Source: Diploptera punctata (Eukaryota; Arthropoda; Insecta; Blattodea; Blaberidae). From it: a DNA stretch of 64,000 bases. Numbering within the stretch: the stretch's first letter is position 1; each line of letters starts with the position of its first letter. The position numbers and the translations under genes were made by a program. The notes under the pieces are model-generated. The model saw only the letters and a program-made list of their open reading frames with translations, was not told the DNA's origin and did not search any database. The stretch covers positions 62,001 to 126,000 of the forward strand of contig JASPKZ010001231.1 of the NCBI GenBank assembly GCA_030220185.1, read 5' to 3'. Positions 31,655 to 42,554 of this stretch are shown here, piece by piece.

Positions 31655-31869
31655 CCGTGGAAGGTGGACTGCCAATTGTGAACTACAGCAACATCTTCTC
31701 AGTGCGGCCACATAAGCAGTACTTGCCTAGAGCACTTGAACAAGCAGTGGAAGATATTCGAACTGGCAAATTCAACTCAATAAGGGCTTGTGCTCGACAC
31801 CATGGTGTTCCAATGACGACACTTCATTACAGAGTTAAATTAAAGCAAACTGAGGTAAGACTTAAGTGA
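31655..31869 (+). CDS. psq-domain (HTH) exon 1 of BTB/psq-type gene
   Basis: Encodes VRPHKQYLPRALEQAVEDIR, TGKFNSIRACARHHGVPMTT, LHYRVKLKQTE: a single pipsqueak helix-turn-helix of about 45 residues, a DNA-binding fold found in BTB-psq regulators of insects. Start: acceptors at GAAG|CC (31654) or GGAAG|GT (31663) both leave two leading bases, the same phase as the other exons. End: a strong donor GAG|GTAAGA at 31854/31855 would close it in phase 0, while reading through gives a stop at 31867-31869. Either a terminal exon or an internal one is possible. Function (nuclear DNA binding) follows from the family. Confidence 0.8.
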
Positions 31870-32044
31870 AACTCAATATCTCTGTTAATGAATATTCAAA
31901 ATATCAGATTGGTTACCAAAAGAGAACCTCTGTTTGTTTTATTATCAAATATACACTGATAGACAAATATGCGTATATTCAGATAAGACTGTAAATGAAT
32001 TTTAACTTTATGTTTTGATGGAAAAAAACATTAGAATTATGATC

Positions 32045-32205
32045 AGAAGAATAAATCTTTCGGTTTTGTTGGCTGTGGCATGAGACTTGAGCCAACCCTT
32101 GAGGAAACTGGATGCAGACTCTGTTGAAACATTGAGGATTTTTAAGCCTTGTGGCCATAGCCAACAAGCACGGAAGATTTTTACTGATTATAAAACAATC
32201 TCCGG
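32045..32205. repeat. Small inverted repeat, possible old fold-back
   Basis: AATCTTTCGGTTTTGTTGGCTGTGGC-like left arm (in two blocks from 32050) mirrors GCCATAGCCAACAAGCACGG on the right. Its middle contains ACTGGATGCAGACTCTGTT then GAAACAT (about 32109-32134), a possible remnant of a hammerhead core. No TSD or tail seen. Confidence 0.4.
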
Positions 32206-32404
32206 ATGTGAAAGGATAAATAAAAACATTAGAATATTGCTACTATGGTGGTAGATTATAAGGACATAGCTTTAGCATTACATAAAAATTTTTAACATTT
32301 TTAACTACAATAATGGAAAATATATTTAGTTGAGTTGAGTTTCGCCAGGATAAAAGTAATTGGTTACTTAACGTAGAAGGAAAAAAAAAAACTGTAAAAA
32401 CATA

Positions 32405-32460
32405 TGGTCACATTGAATTTTTGTAGGAAAAAGTCACTATGAGGTTTAATTTAAGATTAA
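32405..32460 (-). repeat. Solo PLE-type tail
   Basis: GTAGGAAAAAGTCACTATGA GGTTTAATTTAAG is the reversed tail motif of the fold-backs (AACCTCATAGTG..TTCC on the minus strand). It stands alone, without arms or hammerhead. Confidence 0.5.
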
Positions 32461-32710
32461 AAGGATATTGTACAAGAGATTGAAGAAATCCAACTAACAT
32501 GGTATGAACATATAATGAGAAGAAGGGACACCAGAAACAAATAAAGAAGTATTGAAATGGATACCTCCTGGAAAAGGGAAACATGGTAGACCAAAGCCAA
32601 CATGGATAAAGGAAATTCAAGGCAACATGAAGAAGAGAAATATGACAGAAGCAGACACACAAGACCGGGAAGTGTGGAAGAAAAAAACTGTATATTTTGG
32701 TTGAGGATAA
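32460..32710 (+). pseudogene. LINE 3' end relic
   Basis: LTWYEHIMRRRDTRNK, a stop and frameshift, then PPGKGKHGRPKPTWIKEIQG: the GRP-rich C-terminal end of an RTE-like LINE. It follows the solo PLE tail directly. Confidence 0.55.
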
Positions 32711-33232
32711 CTGAAAAATCCTGAAATAAAAAAAAATAATTTTACAGTAATCTTATATGGTCACATGCTCATCCATGCAGTCTGTTCCTCCATAGTTAGA
32801 AGACATAAAAATGACATTGGTGTAAAGGTGAAGAAATATCTATATAAGAAATAAATTCATAATGAATTTGTATCAAGAAGGGCAAAATTATGTAAAAATA
32901 AACAGAGTAGTTAATAAAAAGTTGCCCAACTGTCTTTGACATTATATAAAAAGGAATAAAGAAAATAATACTTCGATAAATCATTTTCAGAAAGACCATA
33001 CAAGAAAGCTTACTGTCAGGAGGAAATAAAAGTTGTTAATATACTGGAGAAAACTCAAATTGTATGTCTGAAATAGCAGTACAGATGGATGCGGATTTGG
33101 GAAAAGATGTTCATCTAAAAAACAAAGGACAACTTCTTAGGGCTAGACACAATGCCCAAGTACCAAGAAGAAAGTAATGTATTAATAATTAAATTAATGT
33201 TTTTATTACCTCACCTCATATCTTTTTTCTTC

Positions 33233-33270
33233 TATACTGCAGTTTCGGAGCTTATCTCCATCGTCAGTAG
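33233..33270 (-). ncRNA. Hammerhead ribozyme motif (fold-back 7, left arm)
   Basis: Minus strand: stem I CTA, core CTGACGA, extra T, stem II GGAG-ATAAG-CTCC, GAAA, self-complementary ACTGCAGT, triplet GTA, stem I TAG. Every invariant hammerhead base is present. Confidence 0.8.
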
Positions 33271-33342
33271 CCTCTGGTCGACCGGTGTTATGTCGTTTCT
33301 TGGAAACCGCCAAGAAACGACATAACACCGGTCGACCAGAGG

Positions 33343-33381
33343 CTACTGACGATGGAGATAAGCTCCGAAACTGCAGTATAG
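33343..33381 (+). ncRNA. Hammerhead ribozyme motif (fold-back 7, right arm)
   Basis: Stem I CTA (33343-33345), core CTGACGA (33346-33352), extra T (33353), stem II GGAG/CTCC, GAAA (33367-33370), self-complementary CTGCAG, GTA with predicted cleavage after 33378, stem I TAG (33379-33381). It is the cleanest copy in the window. Stem III is so short that activity may need a dimer of two RNAs, as known for small-stem-III hammerheads. Confidence 0.8.
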
Positions 33382-33716
33382 AAGAAAAAAGATATGAGGT
33401 GAGGTAATAAAAACATTAATTTAATTATTAAATTAAACCTCATAGTGTTCTTTCCCTGTGAAAGTTAAATAAATAAAGTAATGTATATCTAAGATAAGTA
33501 AGCAGAAAAAAAAAATCTCATTTTCAAATTAACTTATGGGAAAGGATTTGGAGTTTGGAACAAAGTAAACTTCTCAGATGAAAGTAAATTTCAGATATTT
33601 AATTCTGGAACAGAAGAACATCCATACCACAGTGAAACATGGGGGTGACAAAGTTAAGGTATGAGGGTGTATGGTGACATCAGGAGCGGAGTAACTTGTT
33701 TTCACAGAAGAAAAAA

Positions 33717-35007
33717 TACGAGGGTGAATCAAATATAAACCGGAATTATTGTTTACAATTTTATTGAATTAACAAAAAAATACAAAACCACCGCCTCATT
33801 TTTCTACATAGTCTCCTGCATTTCCAACACACTTTTGCCATTGAGTTGGCAACTTTTTGATGCCGTCCTTGAAGAATGAGGGATGACGTGTAGTCAGCCA
33901 GTTGCGCACGAACTCCTCTACCGCTGCATTGTCACCAAACCGTCTTCCTCCTAGGTCTTCTTTCACTGGCCCAAACAAATGGTAGTCACAGGGTGACAAA
34001 TCTGGACTGTAAGGATGTTCCAAAGGTGTCCAATGCGTTTTCGTCAGTTTTTCTTGTGTCAACCGAGCAGTGTGTGGCCTTGCATTGTCATGCAGCACAA
34101 TCACATTTTGGATTGGTTTCCGGCGGCGCTTGTTGCGATATGCTGCTTTTGTCTCGTCCAAAAGCCGGCAGTAGTACTCTGCATTCACTGTTCGTCGTTC
34201 ATGAAGGAAATCCACTAGCAAAACTCCTTCAGAGTCCCAAAAAACAGTCACAAGGACCTTTCCAGCAGAAAGGCGTGTTTTGGCCTTAACTGGTCCAGCC
34301 ACACCTCGCTCTTGCCACTCCATGCTGGAATGTTTTGACTCTGGGGTGTAATGATGAACCCAAGTTTCATCAGAGGTCACAATGCGATTCAGAAAATCAT
34401 CTCATTCCTCCTCGTAGCGACTCGGATGCCTCTGAGACACTTCCTGGTGCAAATTTTTTTGTTCCTGGCTGAGGAGCCGAGGAACCCACCTGGCAGACAA
34501 TTTTCGGAATTTGAGTTCATCACTGATGATGGCTTGAACACTTCTGAAGCTTATTCCAACGTGTGAAGCAATTTCAGAAATTGTTACATGCCAATCCTCC
34601 TCAATAAGGTCCCGTACAGCACGAATGTTGTCTGCAGTGATGCTTGTTCGTTGCAGTCTTTGGTGAGGCTCATTTTCCACTGAATCCCGGCCCGCTAAAA
34701 TTTTTTTGCGCCAATCATACACCTGCGTCTTCAAAAGAGTTGCTTCCTCGAACTGCGCATGGAGCCTTCTCAAAATTTCAGAAGGTTTAGTGCCTTCTTT
34801 CACCAAAAACTTGATAATAATGCGTTGCACAACAGATGTGTGTGCCTCTTGCTCGCTCATGGCATACTGAAGCAAGCGGCTGCTATTCGGAGTGCGACAC
34901 ATCAAGATCCCTACTCCAGACACCCCCACCAACTTCCCCTCCAAACCGCAACCTTTGTAGTTTGCCTCCAGATACAAATTCCGGTTTATATTTGATCCAC
35001 CCTCGTA
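33717..35007 (-). mobile_element. Mariner transposon, full length (1287 bp), TA TSD
   Basis: TIRs start CGAGGGTG on both sides: CGAGGGTGAATCAAATATAA at 33719 and, inverted, CGAGGGTGGATCAAATATAA ending at 35005. TA dinucleotides flank at 33717-33718 and 35006-35007. One transposase frame on the minus strand fills the interior. Inserted in the Tc1 relic. Confidence 0.9.
33796..34860 (-). pseudogene. Mariner transposase with a single in-frame stop
   Basis: Starts at the ATG of MSEQEAHTSVVQRIIIKFLV (34858-34860) and ends at 33796, about 354 residues, the usual mariner length. The HTH region reads VTISEIASHVGISFRSVQAI. Catalytic residues: TSDETW, VLHDNARPHTA and SPDLSPCDYHLF. Only one lesion was seen, a TGA at 34402-34404 in REEE*DDFLNRIV. 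The spacing between the second and third Asp is 33 residues by my count, one short of the DD34D norm (HP-YSPD where HPPYSPD is usual). Confidence 0.85.
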
Positions 35008-35384
35008 GGCTAATATGGATACAAGAAAATAATCTCCAGGAAAGTGCTGCAAAGCTTGATCTAGTTAGGGATTACTATATCCAACAATACAATGACCAGA
35101 AGCATACTGCCAATATGTGGTGATGGGTCATCTGTAATAGATGTCACACGTTGCAGACTCCACCCCAAACTTTGGATTTATATCCTGTAGAATATTTATG
35201 GAATGAACTGGAGAGAGAAATCTGGAAACACCACTTAATCAGCAAGTTCCAGGTCAGATACTTACTTCAGCAGGAACGGCAAAGATTGGACAAAATGTCA
35301 CGGAGAAATTAGTTTATTCACTGCCTGCCCCCGATTGGAAGAAGTTATTCGTAGATAAGGATGAGCAACACAATTTTAGATATT

Positions 35385-36060
35385 GTATTTTTTTTAATAC
35401 GCAGGGGTGGCATAGATGGCAACATTCCTAATTAGTGGGTCTAGGTTTGATATCTGGTGGGGTTAAAAAATTTTAATTGTAAAATCAATTTATATTTTGT
35501 AAAATTTTCAATCTTGGTGCCAGTAGGGTTGGCGATGTATGGTTTTTAATGCTTGTGCACCAGATTCCTGCATTAAATTGCAAACCCCTTCGCAGTACAT
35601 ATGTTGAGAAGGTATTGTGGTGCTGTTGATATCAATTTATCCATCAGGTGGGGACATTAAGCCTGGTGGTCCCTTGATGCTTTTAAATAGTCTACAAGTT
35701 TCACCTTCTTCCTTGTTTTCATTATCATCCCATATACAACACATTTTACACATAAAAACACACCCCTCTCTGTGCACAATACAAAAATATATCATATATG
35801 TAAAGTGATTTGCTAAAGTGGTTACATAAACTGAAAATTAATGCTAATTATCCACTCAGTATGAAACCCAAAACACACGAAGAGCAGTGGGTGGCATTAG
35901 AACATAACACAAAATTTTTCAAATGTCTTTTCCTTAATAGCAAATTTTCTGTTTTTTATAGAATTATAAATTTCATTTTTTCTTTTGCATACCGTATGTT
36001 GCACAATAAAAGATAATAAAATATATGTTTAATAAACTAGTGAACTATCTTTATTAAACT
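35385..36060. other. Unassigned DNA with a tRNA-like scrap
   Basis: GTGGCATAGATGGCAACATT..GGTTTGATATCTGG (about 35406-35458) is weakly tRNA-like. A GC-richer block at 35520-35720 looks like a repeat but matches nothing else here. No exon. Confidence 0.35.
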
Positions 36061-37375
36061 CCTGTCTACAGCTGATTTCAAATGATAAACTGAATTATCA
36101 AATATTGTTGTCCATCAGTGTAGATGGGATGCAAATAAATATAACACTAATTGTAAATTTAAAAAAAATATAGATTTCCTTTGTCATTAATTCTATTTTA
36201 TGCAATGTTATATGAACAGAAATTGTAAGAGCAGTTACATTATTAGTAAGAGTCCCCTTGAATTGGTTTCTCAAGGTCATTTAACCTGTTGCTTTGGTCT
36301 TTTCGGAGTCTACCCTCACTCCTGACTAATTCCATTAACAGTGATTGAATGTGCTAATGTGAATCAGGACTCACTACTTTATATAAAAAAAATAGTTTGA
36401 CCTTGAACTGCCAATTGTGGTGGAGTCTTAATATAAAATTAAGTACAAATTTTAAGTTTAAGTAAGTTTGACAAACTACAGTGCTAATAAAGCATCTAAA
36501 TGCACCAAAATAATGAAGGATAAATTTTAAATGATCTCTGGTTCAAGTCCAGGCTTAGATATTTATTATTATTATTATTATTATTATTTAAGAAGAAATC
36601 ATTTTATTTTATTCTCGAAGATTGTGTTATAAAAATGAGTGTATGTTATATTTTTATATAGATATAACAGATTTGTAAAATATTCATTTTAAATTGTGTG
36701 CAATATAACATACATAATTATGAGAAAGAAATTAAATATGTACATAATATCAAGTGTATTGAACATTGAAAAATAAAATGTCATAGTGCCATTGGATATG
36801 CATTTCCTAATCTAAATTTAAGTTTCTGCTTCTCTGATGCTAATTCCATTTAACTGAATTGTTGAAATCAGAATTTTAATTCTTGAATTTTGAAGCATTT
36901 TTTAAATTATTAAAATTTTTGACAATCACCAAGAGAATATTGATCTCAGATAGTTATGGAAATAATATATTTTCACGGCAGATAAGGCACAAAATATATT
37001 ATTTTGTTTGTTACAGAATTTGCTGAATATAGCATCTGGACTTGAAAATAGTAACCAATCATCCAGAACACAAATTTCTCAGGAATTTTGTAATTTTAAA
37101 TGATATGTCTCCAATATGAAGGGCTGAATGTTAAGGAGATGTGTAATTTTATTAAAATATATATATTTAGCTTTACAATTATTGATGGGCTATATTGCAT
37201 GAAAGATTATAAGATATTAACCTATATTGACAGGTATTTCATTTACATGGCTGCTTATCCTCACTGAATTTTGAGTGCAATTTTCTACATACAATTTTTT
37301 CCTCGTGTTTTTTTTTGTTTTAAATTCCTTCATATATAAATTCTTGCTGTGGATTTTAAAATATAATTAATTATC
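36060..37375. other. AT-rich non-coding DNA with (ATT)n
   Basis: Contains an (ATT)n tract at about 36559-36588 next to TGGTTCAAGTCCAGGCTTAG, a decayed tRNA-like B box. Otherwise empty. Confidence 0.5.
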
Positions 37376-37377
37376 AT

Positions 37378-37825
37378 AAGTAATGCCACGAGTGATTTCC
37401 AAATTATCGATAAATTCACGACTCACGAAGTGAGGAGTGAATTTATCTAGAGAATTTGGAAATCAAGAGTGGCATTTGTTAGGACTATTTAACGAATAAA
37501 ATTAAGCTGTTTGCTCACAAATCATTATTTAACTATAGTTATTTTAAAATATTTATATATTTAATGTAAACGGCGATGTTTGAAAACAAATGAGAAACTA
37601 TAGGTACGCTTCTACTGCTTCTTTTGTTTATCACTGCAACCAGATCATACTATTTATTGCCAAAGGAACGCAATATTGTAAGGAGGAGCTTTCTTTAATA
37701 TGGTAATTATAACACTGATAAATATTTGGTGAAACACAACTCTGATTGGTTGTAAAATAGAAATCATTGAAATGTGATTGGTCATTAACTCCCATTTGGG
37801 GCATGAGTTAAATAGTCTATATAAA
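37378..37825 (-). repeat. Repeat A copy 2
   Basis: Inverted copy of 19102-19745: hairpin end TAATGCCACGAGTGATTTCC at 37380 with its mirror near 37450-37475, and the other end GGGGCATGAGTTAAATAG at 37798. The hairpin loop here has an additional small palindrome (CGACTCACGAAGTGAGGAGT). Confidence 0.65.
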
Positions 37826-37934
37826 CAGATAATTATAATATTAACTCCTTTCCAGGTAGAATTATAGATCTTATTTTAATATATAATAAAGTAACTTTTT
37901 CATATGACCTGATATTAAAAGAAAAAAATATGGA

Positions 37935-38010
37935 GAGCTAATCTCCATGCGGTCATGAATCTCCAGTTTTGATAGTGCAAGTGACTTAGTAAGTTAGTTA
38001 AACATAGATC
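37935..38010 (+). repeat. LINE 3' end fragment
   Basis: GAGCTAATCTCCATGCGGTC..TAGTTAAAC matches the 3' UTR end of the LINE at 14955-15320. Confidence 0.5.
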
Positions 38011-38214
38011 TCATGTTTGGGAATTTGTCTATTGTACAACCTTAGACAAAAAAATGAGTCATCCACAGATTCTATCAACCGATCAGGAAACTTCGTGAGC
38101 GCTTGCAGAAGCCGTATTCGCATCAACATGTTTTCAGTAATTGTACTGGGTTGTATACTAGTTAATGCAGTGCACACTCAAGCAACATGAAAGAGAGAGC
38201 TTGGCTTAGTGTGT

Positions 38215-38295
38215 TTCTGTGGTCGAGAGGATTAAAGACATCATCTGCATTCGTAACCTCATGGGTTCGATTCCCATTCTACTTTTTTTTTTTAG
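38215..38295 (+). repeat. tRNA-like SINE segment
   Basis: GTGGTCGAGAGGATTAAAGA (A box-like) and GGGTTCGATTCCCA (B box, 38265-38278) followed by T10 at 38284. Poor acceptor-stem pairing, so it is read as SINE-derived rather than a functional tRNA. Confidence 0.5.
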
Positions 38296-38469
38296 CTGAA
38301 TGTTAGAATAGCATTTCGCCTGTAATATCGTTTCATATTTAATCTTATATTTGAGTTTTATGACTTTATTGCACACACAAAAACATAAATTAAAACCTTT
38401 TTCTAATAAATAAATGAGGAAAGAAAATAATATCTTCTAAAATGAAAATTTTAACAAAAACAAAATCAA

Positions 38470-39500
38470 TATCGGGTGTATGAACCCTCAGCATCTATTA
38501 CTGCTCTCAATCTGCAGGGCATTGATGCAATCAAATTTCTACAGGCACGTGGATGATCAGCTAGAGCATCACAGACGTCTTGAATTTGTGCCCATAAGCC
38601 ATATTTCGTGCATCTGCAGGCCAATTAGAGTTCATCTCTATTTTCATCTTAGGCCACACATTTTAGATTGGATTTAAATCTGGTGAACAGGGAGGCCAGT
38701 CTATCACTCTGATATCCTGCCTCTCCAAGAACCAGTTTGAAACCGCTCAACAAGTGTGGACAGGATGATTATCCTGTATGAATTCAGTAATTCCATCAGG
38801 ATATGTCATCCTCACAGATGGAATCAAGTTGTTCTCTAGTATAGCCTTATACTGTATATTGTTCAGTGTGTCGTCGAGCTTCCACATTTCATCCAAACCG
38901 TCCCGTGATATCCAGCCCCAACATGGCACATATACGCGAGCATGGCAAAAATTTTCTAGCCATGTATTCTGCATCGTATTGAGACCCCTTTGGACGATAG
39001 ACAATCACTTTGCTGTCATGAGTAGAAGAAAATGTCACCTCGTCTGAGAATATTATATTATTCCAATCATGGTTGGCATTTTCCTCTGCAAAGGCAAGCC
39101 GAAACAATCTGTGATTGTCTGTCAGGTGTTCTTTCTTTGCTGCTGTCCGTGCAAAAGGTCCTGCATCATTTAAATGCCACAGAGCTGTCCGAGCTGATCC
39201 GGGGAATTGAGAATTTGCTTTAATTTGAGAAGCAGTTTGGAAGGGGTTCTTATGGGCTTCTTGTAATTAAAACTTCATTCTCTTGGAGAGTGGAAACACA
39301 TCTTCTTTCTGAACCAACACAACAGTTTTCAATCCCTTCCCTGGATAATCTCACCCACCTCTGACCTGTAGATGCAGGAACTCTCAAACACCTTTCAGCC
39401 TTACGAGCAGAAAAACCTGCAACATTTACCAGTGCAAGGAAGAGATTGCCTTGTGCCTATGTCCTTCCGTGTGATCTGAGCCATGGTAAAACTCGATATG
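38470..39500 (-). pseudogene. Tc1-like transposase relic
   Basis: Minus-strand blocks FRLAFAEENANHDWNNIIFS, DEVTFSSTHDSK (first Asp in FSDE, about 39045), VYRPKGSQYDAEYM and ICAMLGLDITGRFG match Tc1-type DDE transposases with some divergence. A stop after GRFG and later frameshifts (the IQDNHPVHTC block at 38750) break it. The last block keeps the second Asp (QDNHPVHT). Confidence 0.65.
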
Positions 39501-39831
39501 ATTCATTATAAACAAACTTTTTAGATAATCAATTGAGTTGGTGTTTACTTGATGAAAATCCATATTTATTAATTAAATAAAAATAAAACTACGTTTTATT
39601 TTTATTTAATTAATAACCTTTTTAGAGGCTGTTGCTTTTGCGCAGACGTCTGAGCATCGCAATCCATTGAATGCAATACGTTGAAATTACCTAGAACAAA
39701 CCCTGAATGTGGTAAAAATAATTGTTACAACAAAGACATTAACATTGATTTAATTCAGATGTCAAAATAAAATGTTGTATTTAATTCATAAAACATTTTA
39801 ATACAAATATCACAAAAAAAATCCATAATTG

Positions 39832-39905
39832 AGGACGTGGACCTGCGACCTTCATTAACAGAAACAGTGATTGCATGCTTTACCGCTGACCTAACAGAAC
39901 ACGTA
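39832..39905 (-). repeat. tRNA-like SINE segment
   Basis: Minus strand GTTAGGTCAGCGGTAAAGCA with B box GGTCGCAGGTCCACG, near the other end of the Tc1-like element. Diverged. Confidence 0.4.
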
Positions 39906-40059
39906 GGAGTGTCTTTAGTTCATGCCACATTACACAGTAGCTCAGGGGCTGCACAATTATGACTATAGTTTACTAGTTTGAACCCAGCACTGTGCCGAGT
40001 AGGACTTAGAAGTAATGTGCATTCCAGAGATGACTCATTTTTTTGTCTAAGATTGTACA

Positions 40060-41920
40060 CAATCCCTGTATTAACTTAATGTTTACTCGTATACTGTTAA
40101 ATAGCTCCTTTAGCTACTTTTATTTACAATTTGTTCGGTAAGAGTAATTAAGCATTTTTTTAAATTGCCTTTTCTATTGAAAAAGGTTCACTATACTTCA
40201 AAATATAATTTTAGAAAATTAAACTTAGCAAAAAACTTTTTTTTTTACCTTATTTTGTAGAATTTTTTTTAATACATTTTTCAGAATTGTGAGCTATTGC
40301 TTTTACTAATAGTATGAGGGTATGTATACTCCTGTTTTTTCTTTTTTAAGTTTCTAATAAAATAGTTAATTTTACACATTGGAAAATAGATAAAAATGGA
40401 GAGAAACAATTCTGTTTAAAGTATGAAGCCTGGGTAACAGTGGTCTAATATGCTGGTATATAAAACCATATACCTTGGATTCAAATCCAAGTTTAGGCAA
40501 AAAAAATTCTTCAAATATTAAAAATACTCTCTTGATACAAAAAAATAGTGTTACAAATATGATATTAATTAGTGTATCTAATGGGCTGTAATAGTAGTTT
40601 AGTTTAAAGTGAGGAAAGAATTTATATTGTGATTCTGAAAATAATAGGATGTAGAGTATGTTTATCCCACAATTATTTTTTTTTTTCTCTTCCTTTTTGT
40701 AGTAAAGTTAAACAGAAGCCTCTAACTCATGCATATAAAAAATATATTTTTTAGAGATTGTATCTTATATCATATTTTAGTTTTATGTACACACAAATAG
40801 TAGACTAGTAAATATATATATTCTAAATCATTGTTTCGTAAACTATAGCCTTTCTTAAAATTAGATATAGAGAAAATTGTTGTTTATATATCTGCAAATT
40901 ATAAGTTAAACTTGTGTATTACGTAACTTCTTGGACAATCTGTTTTTTTATAAAATATTGCAATTTATTTATAATTTTTTGTAATAACTTTCAGAATTAC
41001 ATATCTGAACTGTGGTACTGATCCATGCCTTTACTTCATTGATAATCTAATGGAAAATTTAAAGTTTTAAGTTATTAGATGAAGGAACTAAACTGTAATA
41101 ACCAGGGTTAGGATTTTTAGGATCTTTAATGTATCATTTTAGCCTTTTTCTATAAAGGAAACAGCCTTTTTTTAGGTTTTTAACCATAAATACTCTACCC
41201 TTCATTAATGATTATAAATTTTACACAATAATTAATATAGAAATTATGGAATTGTCCATTTTTCTTATCTGAACTGTGTATATGAGTATGACACTTTTCT
41301 TTAACCTGTAATCATCCAGGGATTAACTAATTTACTGTTTACTATATGAATATATGTCAATCCATGTTCCTAAATTTTCTGGTTCAAATCTTTTTGTATT
41401 GTTTCTCAACAATATTTAATATAGTTAAAATAACCTTCCAAGTGCAGAAATTGTCATGGCAACAAATTTCATTGTTGCCATAGATAGTGGACTTCACGGT
41501 AGTTTGCGAAGAAATTAGACACTTTTGAAAATATAGGTACTCAACTCAAAATGTATTAAAACTGGATTAAAAAATATTATTCATTGCCTATGTACTTACT
41601 TTCTTTTGGCAAGCTTGGCAGTGGCAGAAGATTTTTTCGTCATCTGAGTTGTGGAATTAGAATCATCACCTATCCATTTTCAAAGTAGATGTGTTTGTGA
41701 TGTTACAAATTTAGGTAGGCATTTGTACAGTAAACTATCTATGACCATGCCAAGAAGTAAAAATGTATTGGACTGTGTCTGTAAAATACTAGCAAAGAAC
41801 AAATTGAATAATGCAATATTCCAGAATCATTCATTTTGCTTGATTCAACAATGGATAAATCCCATGACATACTACTAACTGAAGTGTATGTAGCAAACAG
41901 TGTATTTTTTAATCATCATC
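40060..41920. other. Mostly empty DNA with a tRNA-like scrap
   Basis: AGTGGTCTAATATGCTGGTA..GGATTCAAATCCAAG (about 40440-40492) is tRNA-like. Weak transposase-like words (KNVLDCVCKILAKNKLNNAI, 41755-41814) were not enough to call an element. The rest is AT-rich. Confidence 0.4.
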
Positions 41921-41929
41921 CGGTATCAT

Positions 41930-42070
41930 GGCAGCTGCCGCTGTCTTCCGAAAACCAAATGCCATTCCTCTCTGTCCATCCATTGATCTTCCTCCATTCC
42001 TCTGATATTCATAGCTGCTTTGTACCCCTTCTATCCAAGTTTTCTTTGGTATTTTTTAGTAATATTATAA
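41930..42070 (-). pseudogene. LINE C-terminal scrap
   Basis: Minus strand KGYKAAMNIRGMEEDQWMDR then EEWHLVFGRQRQLP, a conserved end of insect RTE-like LINE proteins. No more of the element is visible. Confidence 0.5.
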
Positions 42071-42554
42071 ATAATAATTAATTGTCAATCATTGTGAATG
42101 TTCAAATTTAAATTAATATATCAAAACATATTTTTAATTTAAGTACATTTTTATAGTTTTATTTTTCTTCTCTATTTAGTCTTTCTTTATTGTGTAAGCA
42201 TTGCTTGGCCGTTTTTAGGTTTTTATATGTTATTTAGCCTTTTTTTTTTTAGCTTTTATAAGATTTGCATATTTTACAGCAGGATGCATGGAATTTACAA
42301 TTGTGTTCAAATATTCTAGACACTTCACAAGGAACACAAAAGACAAATCCTAGAAATCATAACCTTGGAATGACAAAGGAAGTAATTTGGAAATCACAGC
42401 TTCCAAACTAGGTGTTTGTTGGCTGTGATTAACATAACTAGAGAGAACAAAAATATGTCCTCTCATAGTTAAAGGACTTCTATTAAATCTTATAAACTCA
42501 ATTTCACTACTTACAGAGAAATTGGGTATGAAGAAGAAAAAAAAAATGGGCTGG

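Larger units (their letters stand above)
33171..33486. mobile_element. Fold-back element 7 (non-coding, hammerhead in both arms), 12-bp TSD
   Basis: AAAGTAATGTAT at 33171-33182 and 33475-33486 flanks a palindrome of nearly perfect ~120-base arms centred near 33308. The extra tail (AAACCTCATAGTGTTCTTTC, from 33434) is only on the right. No protein. It interrupts the Tc1 relic, so it is younger than that. The arms look almost identical, pointing to a recent insertion. Confidence 0.85.
32960..35380 (+). pseudogene. Tc1-like transposase, split by two insertions
   Basis: Plus-strand pieces in order: an HTH-like SEIAVQMDADLGKDVHLKNK and ARHNAQVPRRK before 33171; WAKDWSLEQWNKVNFSDESK, FQIFNSGTEE (first catalytic Asp in FSDES, about 33574) between 33487 and 33716; and PPQTLDLYPVEYLWNELERE (like DLNPIEHLW of Tc1, about 35161-35220) after 35007. 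A fold-back (33183-33474) and a mariner (33719-35005) interrupt it. Stops and frameshifts occur throughout. Confidence 0.65.
38035..40057 (-). mobile_element. Tc1-like element, 2.0 kb, 27-bp TIRs, TA TSD
   Basis: TIRs CAACCTTAGACAAAAAAATG on the left (38037) and, inverted, CAATCTTAGACAAAAAAATG at the right end (40055), continuing AGTCATC; TA at both borders. Minus-strand transposase relic lies inside. Two tRNA-like segments lie in the subterminal parts (38215-38290 plus strand; 39840-39905 minus strand, both followed by T-runs), so SINE ends were either captured or inserted symmetrically. Confidence 0.7.

Noticed and set aside
34015..34289. Plus-strand open frames across the mariner
   Set aside because: Shadows of the minus-strand transposase.
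38215..38290. Functional tRNA gene
   Set aside because: B box is good and a T-run follows, but the stems do not pair well and it lies within a transposon.
41640..41900. hAT-like coding fragment (KILAKNKLNNAIFQ)
   Set aside because: Short, with no second conserved block; a CAGGGTTAGG word at 41101 has no matching inverted end.
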